64,000 nt of DNA from Sideroxydans sp. (GCA_028707175.1 JAQTUV010000003.1:186001-250000), one strand, 5' to 3'; counted from the stretch's first letter, positions 46,620 through 57,092 are shown. The notes: a model not told the origin generated them from the letters alone. Program-made: numbers and translations.

Positions 46620-49600
46620 GATTGTTTTTTCGAAAAAGTCAGCGCTTCATCAAACTCTTGAGAAAAACGCCCTTCAATCCGCGCCAGCATAAGATGCATT
46701 TGTCTGACAATTTCACTCATTCGCCCCATGTCCCCGCCATTTTTTGTCTCCTGCTCCAGATCCCGACATAGTCCAGCCAATCGTCTCGCCCCCACCAAAC
46801 CGGCCGAGCCTTTATGGTGATGCACCAAAGCAGCCAGTTCGTTCAAATCGTGGCGCTGCAATGCGTCCTCGATCATGATTACACCACTTCGGGCTGACTC
46901 GATAAATTTCTGCGCAAACTCACGCATTTTTAATCGATTACCGTCAACCAAGTCGGCCAAATCGGCTAGGTCAATATCCTCTTCCTCTCCGCTCGGGGGC
47001 ATAACAAGCTCTAGCGGCAAGCGCTCCCCACCCTGCAACCATCTAGCTATCGTGGCGTAGAGCGTATCCGGCTTGAACGGCTTGCCAAGATAATCGTTCA
47101 TCCCTACTTCATAGCAGTGTTTGCGGTCGCCATCCCAGACATCTGCGGTCATAGCGATGATCGGAAGATGCAGCAAATCAGGATTGGCGCGAATCAGACG
47201 GGTGGCGGCAAAACCGTCCATAACGGGCATCTGGATGTCCATTAAGACGCAATCGAAAGATTTCCTGTCCAACAGTTCCAGCGCCTCCCTGCCATTTTCC
47301 GCAAGGTCTACTTGAGCACCAACCTTCCACAAAAATTCACACGCGATCTCCTGATTGAACAGATTATTTTCCACCAGCAGGATATGTGCACCGTTAAGCA
47401 CTTGCAAAGTATCGGGCGACATTGTCTGCGGACAACTTGGCATAGCACACGACAAATTACCTTTACCCAGCCGTGCGTGGAACCAAAAGGTGCTGCCTCT
47501 CCCGGGTTCACTTTCCACCCCGATTGCACCTTCCTCCATCAGATCCACCAATTGCTTGCTAATCGCAAGACCGAGTCCCGTTCCACCGTATTGCCGAGTG
47601 GTGGATGTATCCGCCTGCTGAAAAGGTTGAAACAGTTTGGCGTGTTCCTCAACACACATTCCGATACCTGTATCCCTGATTTCGAATCGCACCAGCACTG
47701 AACTTTCGTTCTCATCAAGTTTGCGGGCGCGAATACATACCTCGCCCCGCTCGGTGAACTTGATCGCATTGTCTGCAAAGTTAATCAGCACCTGTCCAAG
47801 CCGCAGGGGATCGCCGCGCAGATTGCGCGGCAAATCTGGGGCAATATCGAAATTAAGCGCCAACCCTTTTTTTACCGCCTTATCGGAAAACAAATCCTGA
47901 AGGTTACCCATCACTTTGCCCAGATCGAAATCCAGCGTTTCCATTTCCAGCTTACCTGCATCCAATTTTGAAAAATCTAGGATGTCACCGATGATGCCCA
48001 GCAGATGCTCACCAGAAAACAATACCTTCTCAAGGTAATTGCGGCTTTTCGGATCGTTCTCCTGTTTGAGCGCCAGTTGTGCCATACCGATGATGCTGTT
48101 CATCGGCGTGCGTATCTCATGGCTCATATTGGCAAGAAAATCGCTCTTTGCCCGGTTTGCTACCTCGGCTAATTGTTTTGCGTGTGCAAGCTCGCACGTA
48201 CGCTCTTCGACCCGCTTTTCCAGCCCCTCATTCAACTCGCTCAGCTTGTCATCAAACTGTTTCTGTTCGGTCATGTCGCGGATCACACCGACCAGAAATG
48301 GCTGTCCGTCGCCGGAGACAAACACGGTTTTCTTGGTCTGTATGAAGAGCGATTTTCCATGCGTGCCGGTAATCACCTCATCGTTGATATTGGTTACTTT
48401 GGAAGAAAAAACGAGCTCGTCTTTTGCCCAGAACACATCCGCCTGCTCCTTGGGCATAAAGTCGTAATCCGATTTGCCGATCAGTTTTTCGCGAGGCTCG
48501 CCTATCAATGCGCAAAATTCGTCGTTAAGCAATATCCAGCGATGTGCGCGGTCTTTGACGAAAACGGGGTCGTTGATGGAATTGACCACCTGATCAAGAA
48601 AATCATGAGCTACTTCTATTTCGGACTGCATCCGTTTTAATTCACTGATGTCTCGGCCGATCGCCAGCGCCCCAATGATTTCCCCCCTCTCATTTCGCTC
48701 GGCAACATAGCGAATATGGTGAACATGCCTTTCGCCACTGGGATGCGGCACCGACATTTCCCGAGTGGCGTCTTCCCCTGTCGCAATCACCTTCTCGATC
48801 ATGCGCTGAATTTCAGCCACAGCTTCTCTGCCGGGCATAGACTCCACCATGGTTTTGCCCAATTCTGGCAATGAGCCCGGCGCAAGGCTGGAAGTGATCG
48901 CCGGATTCAAATAGCGCGCCCTGCCTTCCAGATCATAGCGAATGACGTTGTCGGGAAGGTTCTCGGCTAGCGTGCGAAACTCATGTTCACGCCGAGCAAG
49001 CACCTCTTCCAGCCGCTTGCTGTCGGTAATGTCACGGCCAACCGCCAGTGCCCCTATAACATGGCCGCGATCATCCCGTTCCGCAGTGAAACGCACGTGA
49101 TGGTAAATCCCGTGCTTTGAACGGCCTGGGACCACGAACTTGTAATCGGCGCTTTCTCCGCTAGCAATCACTTGACTGAGTACGGCCTCATAGTTATCAA
49201 AACCGCCGGACGGATCATGTTCTGTCGGCTTTTTCCCCAACAATTCAGCGTAAGATTTCCCCAGCGTGGTTTGAAGCTGAAAATTGACATATGTAGTGCG
49301 GCACTGACTGTCATAACGCGCAATGTTGTCCGGCAGATTTTCTGCCAAGCTGCGAAACTCTCTCTCGCTCGCATTCAAAACCGCTTTGCTACGTTCGCGC
49401 TCCAATTCTGCAGCAGCGCGAATCGACATGATTTCCAGCAATTGTTTAACGGCCCTCTCATCAGACAAAGGTTTGCTATCCAGCACGGCAATCAATCCTA
49501 TCGCCTGTCCGGCGGAATCCCACAGGGGGATGCCGGCATAACTCTCCGCCCCCATGCCGACCAACATGGCATCCTCAGGGAACAGCTGTTGCACGCCCTG

Positions 49601-49930
49601 CGGATAACAACAGAAATTCGCCCCCATGACGTTTTCGCACGGCGTTCCTTTGAGGCTGTATATCATGTTGGAAGCGATAGTCCCTTTGGCGAACAAGGCA
49701 ACCGTTTCCGCGTTGTGCGATTCTTTGCCCACCTTGTCGACAATGACGTAATCCACGCCCAGCGCTTTTCCCAAATGTCGCGCCAGCGCATCGAAAAAAT
49801 GCTCCTCGTGATTCATCCATCCACGTTGCACCACAAAGCTCAGCGCTTCTTCCACCCGTTTATGTTCGGCCTCGCTGCTTCCCAAAAACGGCGGCATTGA
49901 TTCCGTCGAACGACAGTTCTGATGCGTCAT
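46616..49930 (-). CDS. Cytoplasmic hybrid histidine kinase (GAF-PAS3-HisKA-HATPase-REC-HPt)
   Basis: About 1105 residues from the ATG at 49930, which has GGGAG six bases upstream and follows the mtnP stop by two bases. Order: GAF (about 25-180), three PAS domains (about 195-315, 320-435, 445-565), coiled coil, HisKA with [18 protein letters not shown] (phospho-His), HATPase with [11 protein letters not shown] and [15 protein letters not shown] with [13 protein letters not shown] (Asp), and C-terminal HPt with [15 protein letters not shown]. No membrane segments were seen, so it should sense a cytoplasmic signal. No DNA-binding response regulator is adjacent. Confidence 0.95.
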   Translation of the reverse strand: MTHQNCRSTESMPPFLGSSEAEHKRVEEALSFVVQRGWMNHEEHFFDALARHLGKALGVDYVIVDKVGKESHNAETVALFAKGTIASNMIYSLKGTPCENVMGANFCCYPQGVQQLFPEDAMLVGMGAESYAGIPLWDSAGQAIGLIAVLDSKPLSDERAVKQLLEIMSIRAAAELERERSKAVLNASEREFRSLAENLPDNIARYDSQCRTTYVNFQLQTTLGKSYAELLGKKPTEHDPSGGFDNYEAVLSQVIASGESADYKFVVPGRSKHGIYHHVRFTAERDDRGHVIGALAVGRDITDSKRLEEVLARREHEFRTLAENLPDNVIRYDLEGRARYLNPAITSSLAPGSLPELGKTMVESMPGREAVAEIQRMIEKVIATGEDATREMSVPHPSGERHVHHIRYVAERNERGEIIGALAIGRDISELKRMQSEIEVAHDFLDQVVNSINDPVFVKDRAHRWILLNDEFCALIGEPREKLIGKSDYDFMPKEQADVFWAKDELVFSSKVTNINDEVITGTHGKSLFIQTKKTVFVSGDGQPFLVGVIRDMTEQKQFDDKLSELNEGLEKRVEERTCELAHAKQLAEVANRAKSDFLANMSHEIRTPMNSIIGMAQLALKQENDPKSRNYLEKVLFSGEHLLGIIGDILDFSKLDAGKLEMETLDFDLGKVMGNLQDLFSDKAVKKGLALNFDIAPDLPRNLRGDPLRLGQVLINFADNAIKFTERGEVCIRARKLDENESSVLVRFEIRDTGIGMCVEEHAKLFQPFQQADTSTTRQYGGTGLGLAISKQLVDLMEEGAIGVESEPGRGSTFWFHARLGKGNLSCAMPSCPQTMSPDTLQVLNGAHILLVENNLFNQEIACEFLWKVGAQVDLAENGREALELLDRKSFDCVLMDIQMPVMDGFAATRLIRANPDLLHLPIIAMTADVWDGDRKHCYEVGMNDYLGKPFKPDTLYATIARWLQGGERLPLELVMPPSGEEEDIDLADLADLVDGNRLKMREFAQKFIESARSGVIMIEDALQRHDLNELAALVHHHKGSAGLVGARRLAGLCRDLEQETKNGGDMGRMSEIVRQMHLMLARIEGRFSQEFDEALTFSKKQS

Positions 49931-49932
49931 GC

Positions 49933-50808
49933 TCAACTCCCGAGTACCCGCCCCGCTATCGCTTGCAGCTTCTGCCTCATTGCTTCATCACGCGCTTCTG
50001 GCGCGGTAATGAGTGCGTATTGCAACGCGCTGCGGCAACCGCAATCACAGGCTTTGGCATCAGAACCTACACGCGGCACGACTTGTTTCACCAGCGTCTT
50101 GGCTTTGTCTGCATTCTCCAACAACACTTTGATGATCTGATCGACCGTCACGTGGTCGTGGTCGGGATGCCAACAATCGTAGTCAGTGACCATCGCCACA
50201 GTGGCGTAGCAAAGTTCGGCTTCGCGGGCAAGTTTGGCTTCGGGCATGTTGGTCATGCCGATGACGTCACAACCCCATTGGCGATACAGCTCGGACTCGG
50301 CGAGGCTGGAGAACTGTGGGCCTTCCATCACCAGATAGGTGCCACCACGCAAGGCATTGATGCCCGCCTCTTTCGCTGCTGCTTCGATATGGTCTCCGAG
50401 ACGTTTGCACACGGGATGCGCCATGGAGACATGTGCTACCAAACCTGTGCCGAAGAAAGACTTGTTGCGAGCAAAGGTACGGTCAATAAATTGATCGACG
50501 ATGACGAAGGTGCCGGGTTTCAGATGTTCGCGCAAAGAGCCGACCGCGCTGACCGAGATGACATCGCTCACCCCTACTCTTTTCAGTGCATCGATGTTGG
50601 CGCGGAAGTTGATCTCAGATGGCGGTATCTTGTGGCCGCGACCGTGGCGCGGCAGGAAGGCTAGCTTCACACCATTGAGTTCACCAAACAGTAATTCATC
50701 CGATGGCTCACCGAAAGAGGACTCCACCTTCTCCCAGCGTTTGTTCTCCAACCCAGCGATGTCATAGACCCCACTACCCCCGATGATGCCGATGCTTGCC
50801 TGCGCCAT
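49933..50808 (-). CDS. mtnP: 5'-methylthioadenosine phosphorylase
   Basis: 291 residues from the ATG at 50808 (GGGGG just upstream). It splits MTA with phosphate into methylthioribose-1-phosphate and adenine. The phosphorylase family II features are IGIIGGSGVYD at the start, LPRHGRGHKIPPSEINFRAN (phosphate and ribose site), YLVMEGPQFSSLAESELYRQWGCDVIGMTNMPEAKLAREAELCYAT, and DYDCWH. The C-terminus is Cys-rich (KACDCGCRSAL). It is the first gene of the salvage operon, divergent from the DUF2892 gene. Confidence 0.95.
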   Translation of the reverse strand: MAQASIGIIGGSGVYDIAGLENKRWEKVESSFGEPSDELLFGELNGVKLAFLPRHGRGHKIPPSEINFRANIDALKRVGVSDVISVSAVGSLREHLKPGTFVIVDQFIDRTFARNKSFFGTGLVAHVSMAHPVCKRLGDHIEAAAKEAGINALRGGTYLVMEGPQFSSLAESELYRQWGCDVIGMTNMPEAKLAREAELCYATVAMVTDYDCWHPDHDHVTVDQIIKVLLENADKAKTLVKQVVPRVGSDAKACDCGCRSALQYALITAPEARDEAMRQKLQAIAGRVLGS

Positions 50809-50957
50809 ACTGCCCCCGTTGAATGAGGCTGGGATTGAAACAGGAAACCCCGCCCATCTCAAGGTCAAAACAGAACTTTGTGATTTTTCTCACAGACCAC
50901 CCCACCATTCCAACATAATATGCGCTCCCTTTTCATCAATCATTCAAGGAGTACACC

Positions 50958-51152
50958 ATGAAAGCAAACGTTGGCGGTATCGACCGCATCCTGCGTATCG
51001 TAGTTGGCCTAGCCCTCATCGGCGTCGCATTGGCTGGCATCAGCGCATGGGGTTGGGTTGGCCTCGTATTCGTGGCAACAGGCGTATTCAAATTCTGCCC
51101 GTTCTACCCATTGCTCGGCATGAACACCTGCCCAATGGACGAGAAGAAGTAA
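50958..51152 (+). CDS. DUF2892 (YgaP-like transmembrane) protein
   Basis: 64 residues: a short polar start ANVGGIDRILR, then hydrophobic helices RIVVGLALIGVALAGISAWG and WVGLVFVATGVFKFCPFYPLLG, matching the YgaP transmembrane domain without the rhodanese part. The conserved CPFYPLLGMNTC carries two cysteines. AAGGAG lies 7 bases before the ATG. Confidence 0.92.
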   Translation: MKANVGGIDRILRIVVGLALIGVALAGISAWGWVGLVFVATGVFKFCPFYPLLGMNTCPMDEKK

Positions 51153-51169
51153 GCCTGTTCTACTCAAAC

Positions 51170-51195
51170 AACGCCCGATCATATCGGGCGTTTTT
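51170..51195 (+). terminator. Terminator after the DUF2892 gene
   Basis: AACGCCCGAT - CAT - ATCGGGCGTT followed by TTT. Clear intrinsic terminator. Confidence 0.92.
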
Positions 51196-51211
51196 CATTC
51201 AGGAGATATCT

Positions 51212-51787
51212 ATGCAAAAGAAAATCATCATCGCTTCGTTACTGCTCATCAGCGCTTTTTCCGCTCATGCCGATAACAAGCTCGACGCATTGAAGGACGA
51301 GACTCGTGCAGCAGCTATGCCTTTCATGAAAGCATTGATGGAAGAGAACAAGAAAGCGGTTCAGGATGGCGGTCCAGAATCCGCAGTTAAAGTATGTAAG
51401 GACATCGCCCCTAAAATGGCCAGTGAACTTTCACGCCAAAAAGGTTGGAAAGTAACCCGCGTCAGCACCAAGGTGCGCAATCCAATGATTGGCACGACGG
51501 ACGAATGGGAACAAAAAGCATTGAAAAAGATGGAGGCACGTCTTGCTAAAGGGGAAAAACCCGAGACCTTAGAAGTCGCCGAAATCATCAAGGGAAAAAA
51601 TGGACAAACCTTCCGCTACATGAAGGGCATCGTATTGCAACCTGGTTGCGTGAGTTGTCATGGCAAGCCAGAAGAAATTTCAGATGCAGTCAAAGCCAGC
51701 TTGGCTGCGGAATATCCTCACGACCAAGCAACAGGTTACACACCTGGACAGCTACGCGGCGGCTTAAGTATCTCTCGTCCGTTGTAA
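51212..51787 (+). CDS. Periplasmic DUF3365-type c-haem protein
   Basis: 191 residues from the ATG at 51212 (AGGAG 6 bases upstream). The signal peptide is MQKKIIIASLLLISAFSAHA. The rest follows the DUF3365 pattern found in haem-based sensors: helices from KLDALKDETRAAAMPFMKAL, a VSTKVRNPMIGTTDEWE region, and one c-type haem site CVSCHG near residue 148, then YTPGQLRGGLSISRPL. It lacks a transmitter domain, so it is a soluble haem protein. The partner is unknown. Confidence 0.88.
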   Translation: MQKKIIIASLLLISAFSAHADNKLDALKDETRAAAMPFMKALMEENKKAVQDGGPESAVKVCKDIAPKMASELSRQKGWKVTRVSTKVRNPMIGTTDEWEQKALKKMEARLAKGEKPETLEVAEIIKGKNGQTFRYMKGIVLQPGCVSCHGKPEEISDAVKASLAAEYPHDQATGYTPGQLRGGLSISRPL

Positions 51788-51806
51788 TAACGGCATTAAA
51801 CACTCA

Positions 51807-51845
51807 GCCGAATGTTCCCTAATGTTAAGGGGCATTCGGCTTATT
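51807..51845 (+). terminator. Terminator after the DUF3365 gene
   Basis: GCCGAATGTTCCCT (51807-51820) pairs with AGGGGCATTCGGC (51828-51840), with TTATT after. Its presence rules out the earliest in-frame ATG of the ATPase (51812) as a start. Confidence 0.85.
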
Positions 51846-51889
51846 TATTACAGAGTTTCCAGATGAATTCTGGTAAATTCATGGTTACT

Positions 51890-54121
51890 ATGACCGACAC
51901 CTCCCAACACACTGAATTGCAAATTACTGGCATGCGTTGCGCTTCTTGCTCTTCGCGCCTAGAGACTTCTCTCAATCAACTCCCCCAAGTCAATGCCGTA
52001 GTTAATCTGGCGACAGAAAAAGCCAGTGTCACTTACGACGCCACGTTGACCAACGTTGATGAAATCATCAAAGCGGTACAAGAAATCGGCTTTGATGCTC
52101 ATATTGCAAGAGATTTTGCAGCAGAAAAACTCAGTCGAGACGCTCAATTCGAACAAGAGAAAAAGCAGCTTCTCATTGCGGCAGCGCTGATTGCTCCATT
52201 GTTATTGGATATGTTTTTGATGCTCTTCGGAGTTCACCTAGACCTGCCAGTATGGTTTGAGTGGTTATTAGCGACGCCAGTGCAATTCTGGATAGGACAA
52301 CGTTTTTATAAAGGGGCTTGGGCCAGCATCAAACACGGCACTGGCAACATGGATCTGCTCGTGGCGCTAGGTACTAGCGCAGCCTATTTGCTGAGTGTTG
52401 GAATAATGGTGTTCGGTCTTCATCAGCCCGTCTATTTTGAGGCAGGCGCAACGCTGATCACCTTAGTGTTGCTTGGTAAATTATTGGAAACCAACGCAAA
52501 ACGTAAAGCGACATCCGCTTTAGAGGGACTCATTAATCTACAACCCAAGATTGCCCATGTCGTACGTGATGGACAGGAGATAGATGTTCCCCTGGGACAA
52601 TTCCGCCCTGAAGATATTTTCATCGTCAGACCTGGCGAAAGTGTCCCCGTGGATGGCGTAGTTTTAGAAGGCACTTCAAGCATGGATGAAAGCATGCTGA
52701 CGGGCGAGAGTTCGGCACAAGTAAAAGTGGCGGATGACAAAGTCTACGCAGCAACGATTAACCAAAAGGGAATTCTGAGGTGTCGGGCAATCGCAGTGGG
52801 TAGTCGTACTCAATTAGCTGCGGTGATTCGCTTAGTCGAACAAGCTCAGGGATCAAAAGCCGATATTCAACGAATTGCCGATAAGATATCGGCAATCTTC
52901 GTGCCGATCGTTTTGGCTCTTGCTGCTGCAACCTTCATTTTCTGGCTTCTGTTGGAAGGTGATTTTTCTTTTGCATTGATCAACGCTGTATCTGTCTTGG
53001 TCATTGCTTGCCCTTGTGCCCTTGGCCTAGCCACTCCCATCACCATCGTTGTGGCAAGTGGCTTGGCTGCTAAGAATGGCATCTTGGTAAAAGATGCTTC
53101 AGCTCTAGAAAGAGCCAACAAACTTTCCATCTTGGTACTCGATAAAACAGGTACCTTGACCAACGGCAAGCCTTCTGTTGTTGAGGTTCTTCCTAGCGCC
53201 TCCAGCAGTGTCGGAGAGCTATTACGTATCGCAGCCAGTTTGGGGAAACACTCAACCCACCCGCTGTCTACTGCGATATTGGATTACGCGCTAACACAAG
53301 ATGTCATTCCACTCCCTATTATCGATTTAGTCGATATACCTGGAAAAGGCATCAACGCGACCTTGGAGGGAGAAAACTATCTACTGGGCTCCCCTGCTTA
53401 TCTTATTGAGCAAGGTGTCAAGATTGATACACCATCTATCTATGCTTTGCAGCAACAGGCTAAATCATTAATTTCTGTAGCCCATGGCCATGCCTTACTT
53501 GGGCACATCACCTTCTCAGATGAACTACGTTCAACGAGCGTTCAAGCTATTGAGCGACTCCGTGACATGAATATCCGAGTCATTATGCTCAGTGGCGACA
53601 ACCAAGCCACCGCAGAAGCGGTGGCACTACAGGCTGGTATCACAGAGGTGGTTGCTGGCGTGTTGCCACAAGATAAAGCCAGTTTTATTAACTCGCTCAA
53701 ATCAGCCAAGCAAGTCGTTGGTATGGTAGGCGATGGCATCAACGATGCCCCAGCCTTGGCCGCCGCAGATATTAGCTTTGCCATGAAAAGTGGCAGTGAC
53801 ATCGCAGTTGAAGCTGCCGATATCACATTAATGCGTAACGATCTAAACAGTGTTGCCGACGCCATCGACCTATCACGTGTCACGCTCAGTAAGATAAAGC
53901 AAAATCTTTTCTTTGCTTTCGCCTATAACATTCTGGGGATTCCTTTAGCTGCAATGGGTATGCTCAACCCCATCATTTCAGGCGGTGCAATGGCAATGAG
54001 TTCGCTCTCCGTTGTCAGCAATGCGTTGCTTCTTAAACATTGGAAGCCTGGGCACAGAAAAAATGAACCGAATCGCAATAATGCAATCGAAACGGCATCC
54101 GCACCAGCGGCCCAAAAATAG
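51890..54121 (+). CDS. copA: Copper-translocating P-type ATPase
   Basis: 743 residues if started at 51890; ATGs at 51863 and 51881 are alternatives and none has a good ribosome site. One HMA domain with GMRCASCSSR binds Cu(I). Eight membrane helices are expected, including the ion site ACPCALGLATP. Catalytic features: TGES actuator loop, DKTGTLTNGK phosphorylation site, KHSTHPLS (HP motif) and MVGDGINDAPALAAADI. The CPC motif and Met/Cys pattern favour copper export. It is followed 10 bases later by the lipoprotein gene. Confidence 0.93.
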   Translation: MTDTSQHTELQITGMRCASCSSRLETSLNQLPQVNAVVNLATEKASVTYDATLTNVDEIIKAVQEIGFDAHIARDFAAEKLSRDAQFEQEKKQLLIAAALIAPLLLDMFLMLFGVHLDLPVWFEWLLATPVQFWIGQRFYKGAWASIKHGTGNMDLLVALGTSAAYLLSVGIMVFGLHQPVYFEAGATLITLVLLGKLLETNAKRKATSALEGLINLQPKIAHVVRDGQEIDVPLGQFRPEDIFIVRPGESVPVDGVVLEGTSSMDESMLTGESSAQVKVADDKVYAATINQKGILRCRAIAVGSRTQLAAVIRLVEQAQGSKADIQRIADKISAIFVPIVLALAAATFIFWLLLEGDFSFALINAVSVLVIACPCALGLATPITIVVASGLAAKNGILVKDASALERANKLSILVLDKTGTLTNGKPSVVEVLPSASSSVGELLRIAASLGKHSTHPLSTAILDYALTQDVIPLPIIDLVDIPGKGINATLEGENYLLGSPAYLIEQGVKIDTPSIYALQQQAKSLISVAHGHALLGHITFSDELRSTSVQAIERLRDMNIRVIMLSGDNQATAEAVALQAGITEVVAGVLPQDKASFINSLKSAKQVVGMVGDGINDAPALAAADISFAMKSGSDIAVEAADITLMRNDLNSVADAIDLSRVTLSKIKQNLFFAFAYNILGIPLAAMGMLNPIISGGAMAMSSLSVVSNALLLKHWKPGHRKNEPNRNNAIETASAPAAQK

Positions 54122-54131
54122 GAGAAACGAT

Positions 54132-54590
54132 ATGAACACAAAATTAATGCTAGGTATCGCCGCCACTTTGACCCTCACCGCATGTGCGACAGGGAAATCT
54201 GGCGACGTATATACACGTGACCAAGTACGTCAAATACAAACCTACAAGGTGGGCGTGATCGAGCAGGTTAATAAAATTCGCATTGAAGGTACTAAGAGTC
54301 AGATTGGAACGGCAGCCGGCACAATTGCTGGAGGTATCGCAGGAAGCAGCACCGCTAATGGAAAAGTGGGCGAAGTGGCCAGCGTTCTGGGCGCTGTCGT
54401 AGGCGGCATGGTCGGTGCAGCAGCTGAAGAAGCTTACACTCGCGAGAATGGCATCGAGATGGGGATCAAGTTGGAAAATGGGGACCGCATCTCTATCGTT
54501 CAAGCACAATCAGTCAACGATGCGGAATTTAAAGTCGGCGAAAAAGTCCGCATTATTGAAAGTGGCGGCGTCACACGCGTAACTCATTAA
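54132..54590 (+). CDS. Glycine-zipper outer-membrane lipoprotein (SlyB-like)
   Basis: 152 residues from the ATG at 54132 (GGAG 8 bases upstream). The lipobox is LTLTACATG. The core has the glycine-zipper hairpin GTAAGTIAGGIAGSS and VLGAVVGGMVGAAAEEAY, then a small C-terminal beta domain (GDRISIVQAQ). It is like SlyB/Pcp envelope lipoproteins. It lies 10 bases after the copper ATPase, with a terminator after it. Confidence 0.88.
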   Translation: MNTKLMLGIAATLTLTACATGKSGDVYTRDQVRQIQTYKVGVIEQVNKIRIEGTKSQIGTAAGTIAGGIAGSSTANGKVGEVASVLGAVVGGMVGAAAEEAYTRENGIEMGIKLENGDRISIVQAQSVNDAEFKVGEKVRIIESGGVTRVTH

Positions 54591-54603
54591 ATCAATATTC
54601 TTC

Positions 54604-54639
54604 AAAAAAAACGGTGGAATTGAATTCCACCGTTTTTTT
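54604..54639. terminator. Bidirectional terminator between the lipoprotein and coiled-coil genes
   Basis: Stem ACGGTGGAATT / AATTCCACCGT with A8 on one side and T7 on the other. It serves convergent genes on both strands. Confidence 0.95.
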
Positions 54640-54657
54640 CGACCAGTAATTTAGACA

Positions 54658-56976
54658 CTACTTCACTGATGCAACAATGTCAGCAGGTTGTTCCAAATTG
54701 GTTGCCAATTTAAAGCTCGCCACTTCAAGCCCTACATTTTGGCTTACTCCTGCAGAGGGCTGCGAATGTACGATAGGTTTTGAAAGTGTCTGAGCTACAG
54801 CCACATCTGATAACGGTGTGGCGAACCACAATCCTGTGGTTACCGTCACAAGTAAAGCCATCAACCCAAATGAGATTTTGCTCACTCTATTAGCCTTACG
54901 CACTTTCGCCAAAAGCTCTTCCGTCTCTATTTGAGCTGAATTGCGCGCCAAGGCTGTTCGCAGGTCATCATTTTTATTGATATCCATACGCGCCAAGGTG
55001 AGTGTTGAGTCGTAAAGCCGACTTTGTAAGGCTAATTTTTCAGCCGCCGCTTCACGAGCTGTTTTCTCTAGTAGTCCTCGCTCCAATACTTTCTCTGCGA
55101 GTTCACGCTCTGCCTCGATTTTTGCTAAAGCTTCGGAAGATTCGAACGCTTGTGCATCAGCATGTTCTTTTTGCATCACAAGCAGCTGATCTCGAAGAGT
55201 ACTTAATAATTGCTCCAGTTCGATTCTGTTTGATTCTGCCAACTCTGCCTCTTGTTTCAAGAGTGTGGCATGTTCTAAATCCAAGCGCTGATTGTCATTC
55301 TCAATTTGCAACAAACTTGATGCATCAGCTTCATTTTTCAATGCGATACGCTGTCTTTCTTCGGCGATCTCTTGGCGTTTACGTAAGGCGATCACTGCAC
55401 GGGCTTCACTCTCTAATGTAGCTTGCTCAGCTGCAATAGCTTTTCTTAATGTGTCCTCTTTAACCTTTTCCATACTCAGAATACGAGAATCGAGCGCTTC
55501 TTTCTCTTGTTCCGCCTTAATTGTTGCTTGTATCTGTACGAGTTTGGCTGAAGCAACTTCTTGCGCAGAGACTTCGCGAGCAATACATTCGTTGTCGGAC
55601 TCGATTGCGCTTAACTCCATATCCATGCGTAAAGTGATGGCATCAATGGCGCGCTTTTCCGTATCTATTTTTTCTTGGGCAATGCGCAACGCATCTACTT
55701 CGAACTGATCGTGCAATTTAATTTGTTCAATCAATTCCAAATCAGCAGCGTACCGAGCTTGCTCAGCTTCGTAGCGTTTATTCTCACTGGCAACCCTTTC
55801 ATTAGCCATTTGTGTCGCACGTTCAGCCATTTCCTGAGCATGTTCGGCGCTAACAATCGCAGCTTGCTCAGTCGCCAGTTGTTGTTCAACAGCTTGTGCC
55901 GCCAACATCTCTTCTTCAGCACGCATCTGCGCTTGAACGACCAAACTCCGCTCAGCTTGTAAACGTATCTCCGCCGCTCGCTTAACTTGTTCTTCTGCAG
56001 CCAATAAATCTTTGGCTTCAGCTTCTGCCTTGACCTTCAAAGCGTTTGTTTCTTCACGTTCAATTGCAGCTAGCTGTTCGATCTTGACCCGTTCTTCCAT
56101 CAGTCGAATTGATTCTTGCTCAGCCTGCATCTTGCGCTCAGTCGCTACACGGTGAGCATGTTCCTGCTCAGACATCTGCCTCGCCACTTCGGCAGCTTGT
56201 AACTCCGAAGCTACGCGTGCGGCTATTTCCTCCTGTAATTGCTGCTCAGCGATTATTCTTTGCTCAGCGCTTTTTATGAGTTTCTGCTCCTCGTCACAGC
56301 GAGCCATGACAGCACGTTCTGCATCGAGTTCTACCGCTGTCCGCGCTTGAATCTCTGACAGTACCTGAGATTCGTTTCGTGATCGCATCTGCATCGCTTC
56401 AAGCGCTGACTGCTCAGCTGCTAATTTAGCGTTGAATAGCGCAATCGATTCCTTTTCTTTCTTCAATTTCTCTTGGGTGGTTTTAGTTAGCAACTCTTCA
56501 AGGTGCATATTCTCTTGAGCGGCTAGCATGGCAGCATGGTCTGCCTCAGCTCTGCGTTGAATCTCTTCACGAGTGTGTTGCTCGATAGCCAAGCGTTGTT
56601 CGATTTCAGCTTGAGCTGTTTTTTCCGCACGCAAGCGTTCGCCTATTTCATTCGCTAAGCGTTTCTCCAACTTAAGCTTCTCTTGAATAGACTCGGCAAG
56701 CGCCCGTTCAAATGCTAAGCGCGCATTAACCTCTGAAACTAATTGCTCCTCAGTCTGGTTTTTATTTTCAATCAGATTCGCAAGCGCATCTTCACGTTGA
56801 GCCTTACCATGTGCGATGGCCCTAGCTTGCGCTTCTGCACGTGTACGAGCTTGTGCCGCCAAATGCGCATCAATCTCAGCCTCTACACGCGCCCTTGATT
56901 GCAAAATAGCTTCTGATTCATCTTCACTAGCCTCGTTGCGGGAGGAAACTAAACGGATCTTATTGAGCGCTGACAT
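54658..56976 (-). CDS. Large coiled-coil protein with C-terminal membrane anchor
   Basis: 772 residues. Residues about 25-690 are almost unbroken charged coiled coil, rich in Glu, Ala, Gln and Arg, with heptad patterns and recurring units such as AEEEMLAAQAVEQQLATEQAAI. One membrane helix (SFGLMALLVTVTTGLWF, about 700-717) is followed by a short tail of about 55 residues, with Ser and Pro, probably periplasmic. No known domain was seen. Possible roles are a cytoskeletal or scaffold element tethered to the inner membrane. Convergent with the lipoprotein gene; its 5' side borders the guaA islet. Confidence 0.85.
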   Translation of the reverse strand: MSALNKIRLVSSRNEASEDESEAILQSRARVEAEIDAHLAAQARTRAEAQARAIAHGKAQREDALANLIENKNQTEEQLVSEVNARLAFERALAESIQEKLKLEKRLANEIGERLRAEKTAQAEIEQRLAIEQHTREEIQRRAEADHAAMLAAQENMHLEELLTKTTQEKLKKEKESIALFNAKLAAEQSALEAMQMRSRNESQVLSEIQARTAVELDAERAVMARCDEEQKLIKSAEQRIIAEQQLQEEIAARVASELQAAEVARQMSEQEHAHRVATERKMQAEQESIRLMEERVKIEQLAAIEREETNALKVKAEAEAKDLLAAEEQVKRAAEIRLQAERSLVVQAQMRAEEEMLAAQAVEQQLATEQAAIVSAEHAQEMAERATQMANERVASENKRYEAEQARYAADLELIEQIKLHDQFEVDALRIAQEKIDTEKRAIDAITLRMDMELSAIESDNECIAREVSAQEVASAKLVQIQATIKAEQEKEALDSRILSMEKVKEDTLRKAIAAEQATLESEARAVIALRKRQEIAEERQRIALKNEADASSLLQIENDNQRLDLEHATLLKQEAELAESNRIELEQLLSTLRDQLLVMQKEHADAQAFESSEALAKIEAERELAEKVLERGLLEKTAREAAAEKLALQSRLYDSTLTLARMDINKNDDLRTALARNSAQIETEELLAKVRKANRVSKISFGLMALLVTVTTGLWFATPLSDVAVAQTLSKPIVHSQPSAGVSQNVGLEVASFKLATNLEQPADIVASVK

Positions 56977-57092
56977 GGTTCACCTCGAATCAATCATCAA
57001 AGCCTGAAACAGGCACGAGGCTAAGTTAACAGTTGCAAGTGATATGCATCTGCCGAATAGATGGGAAAAAGTGAGGTATTTCTAGAAGGTAG

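Noticed and set aside
49172-49900. Open frame of 242 codons on the plus strand
   Set aside because: Antisense to the hybrid kinase.
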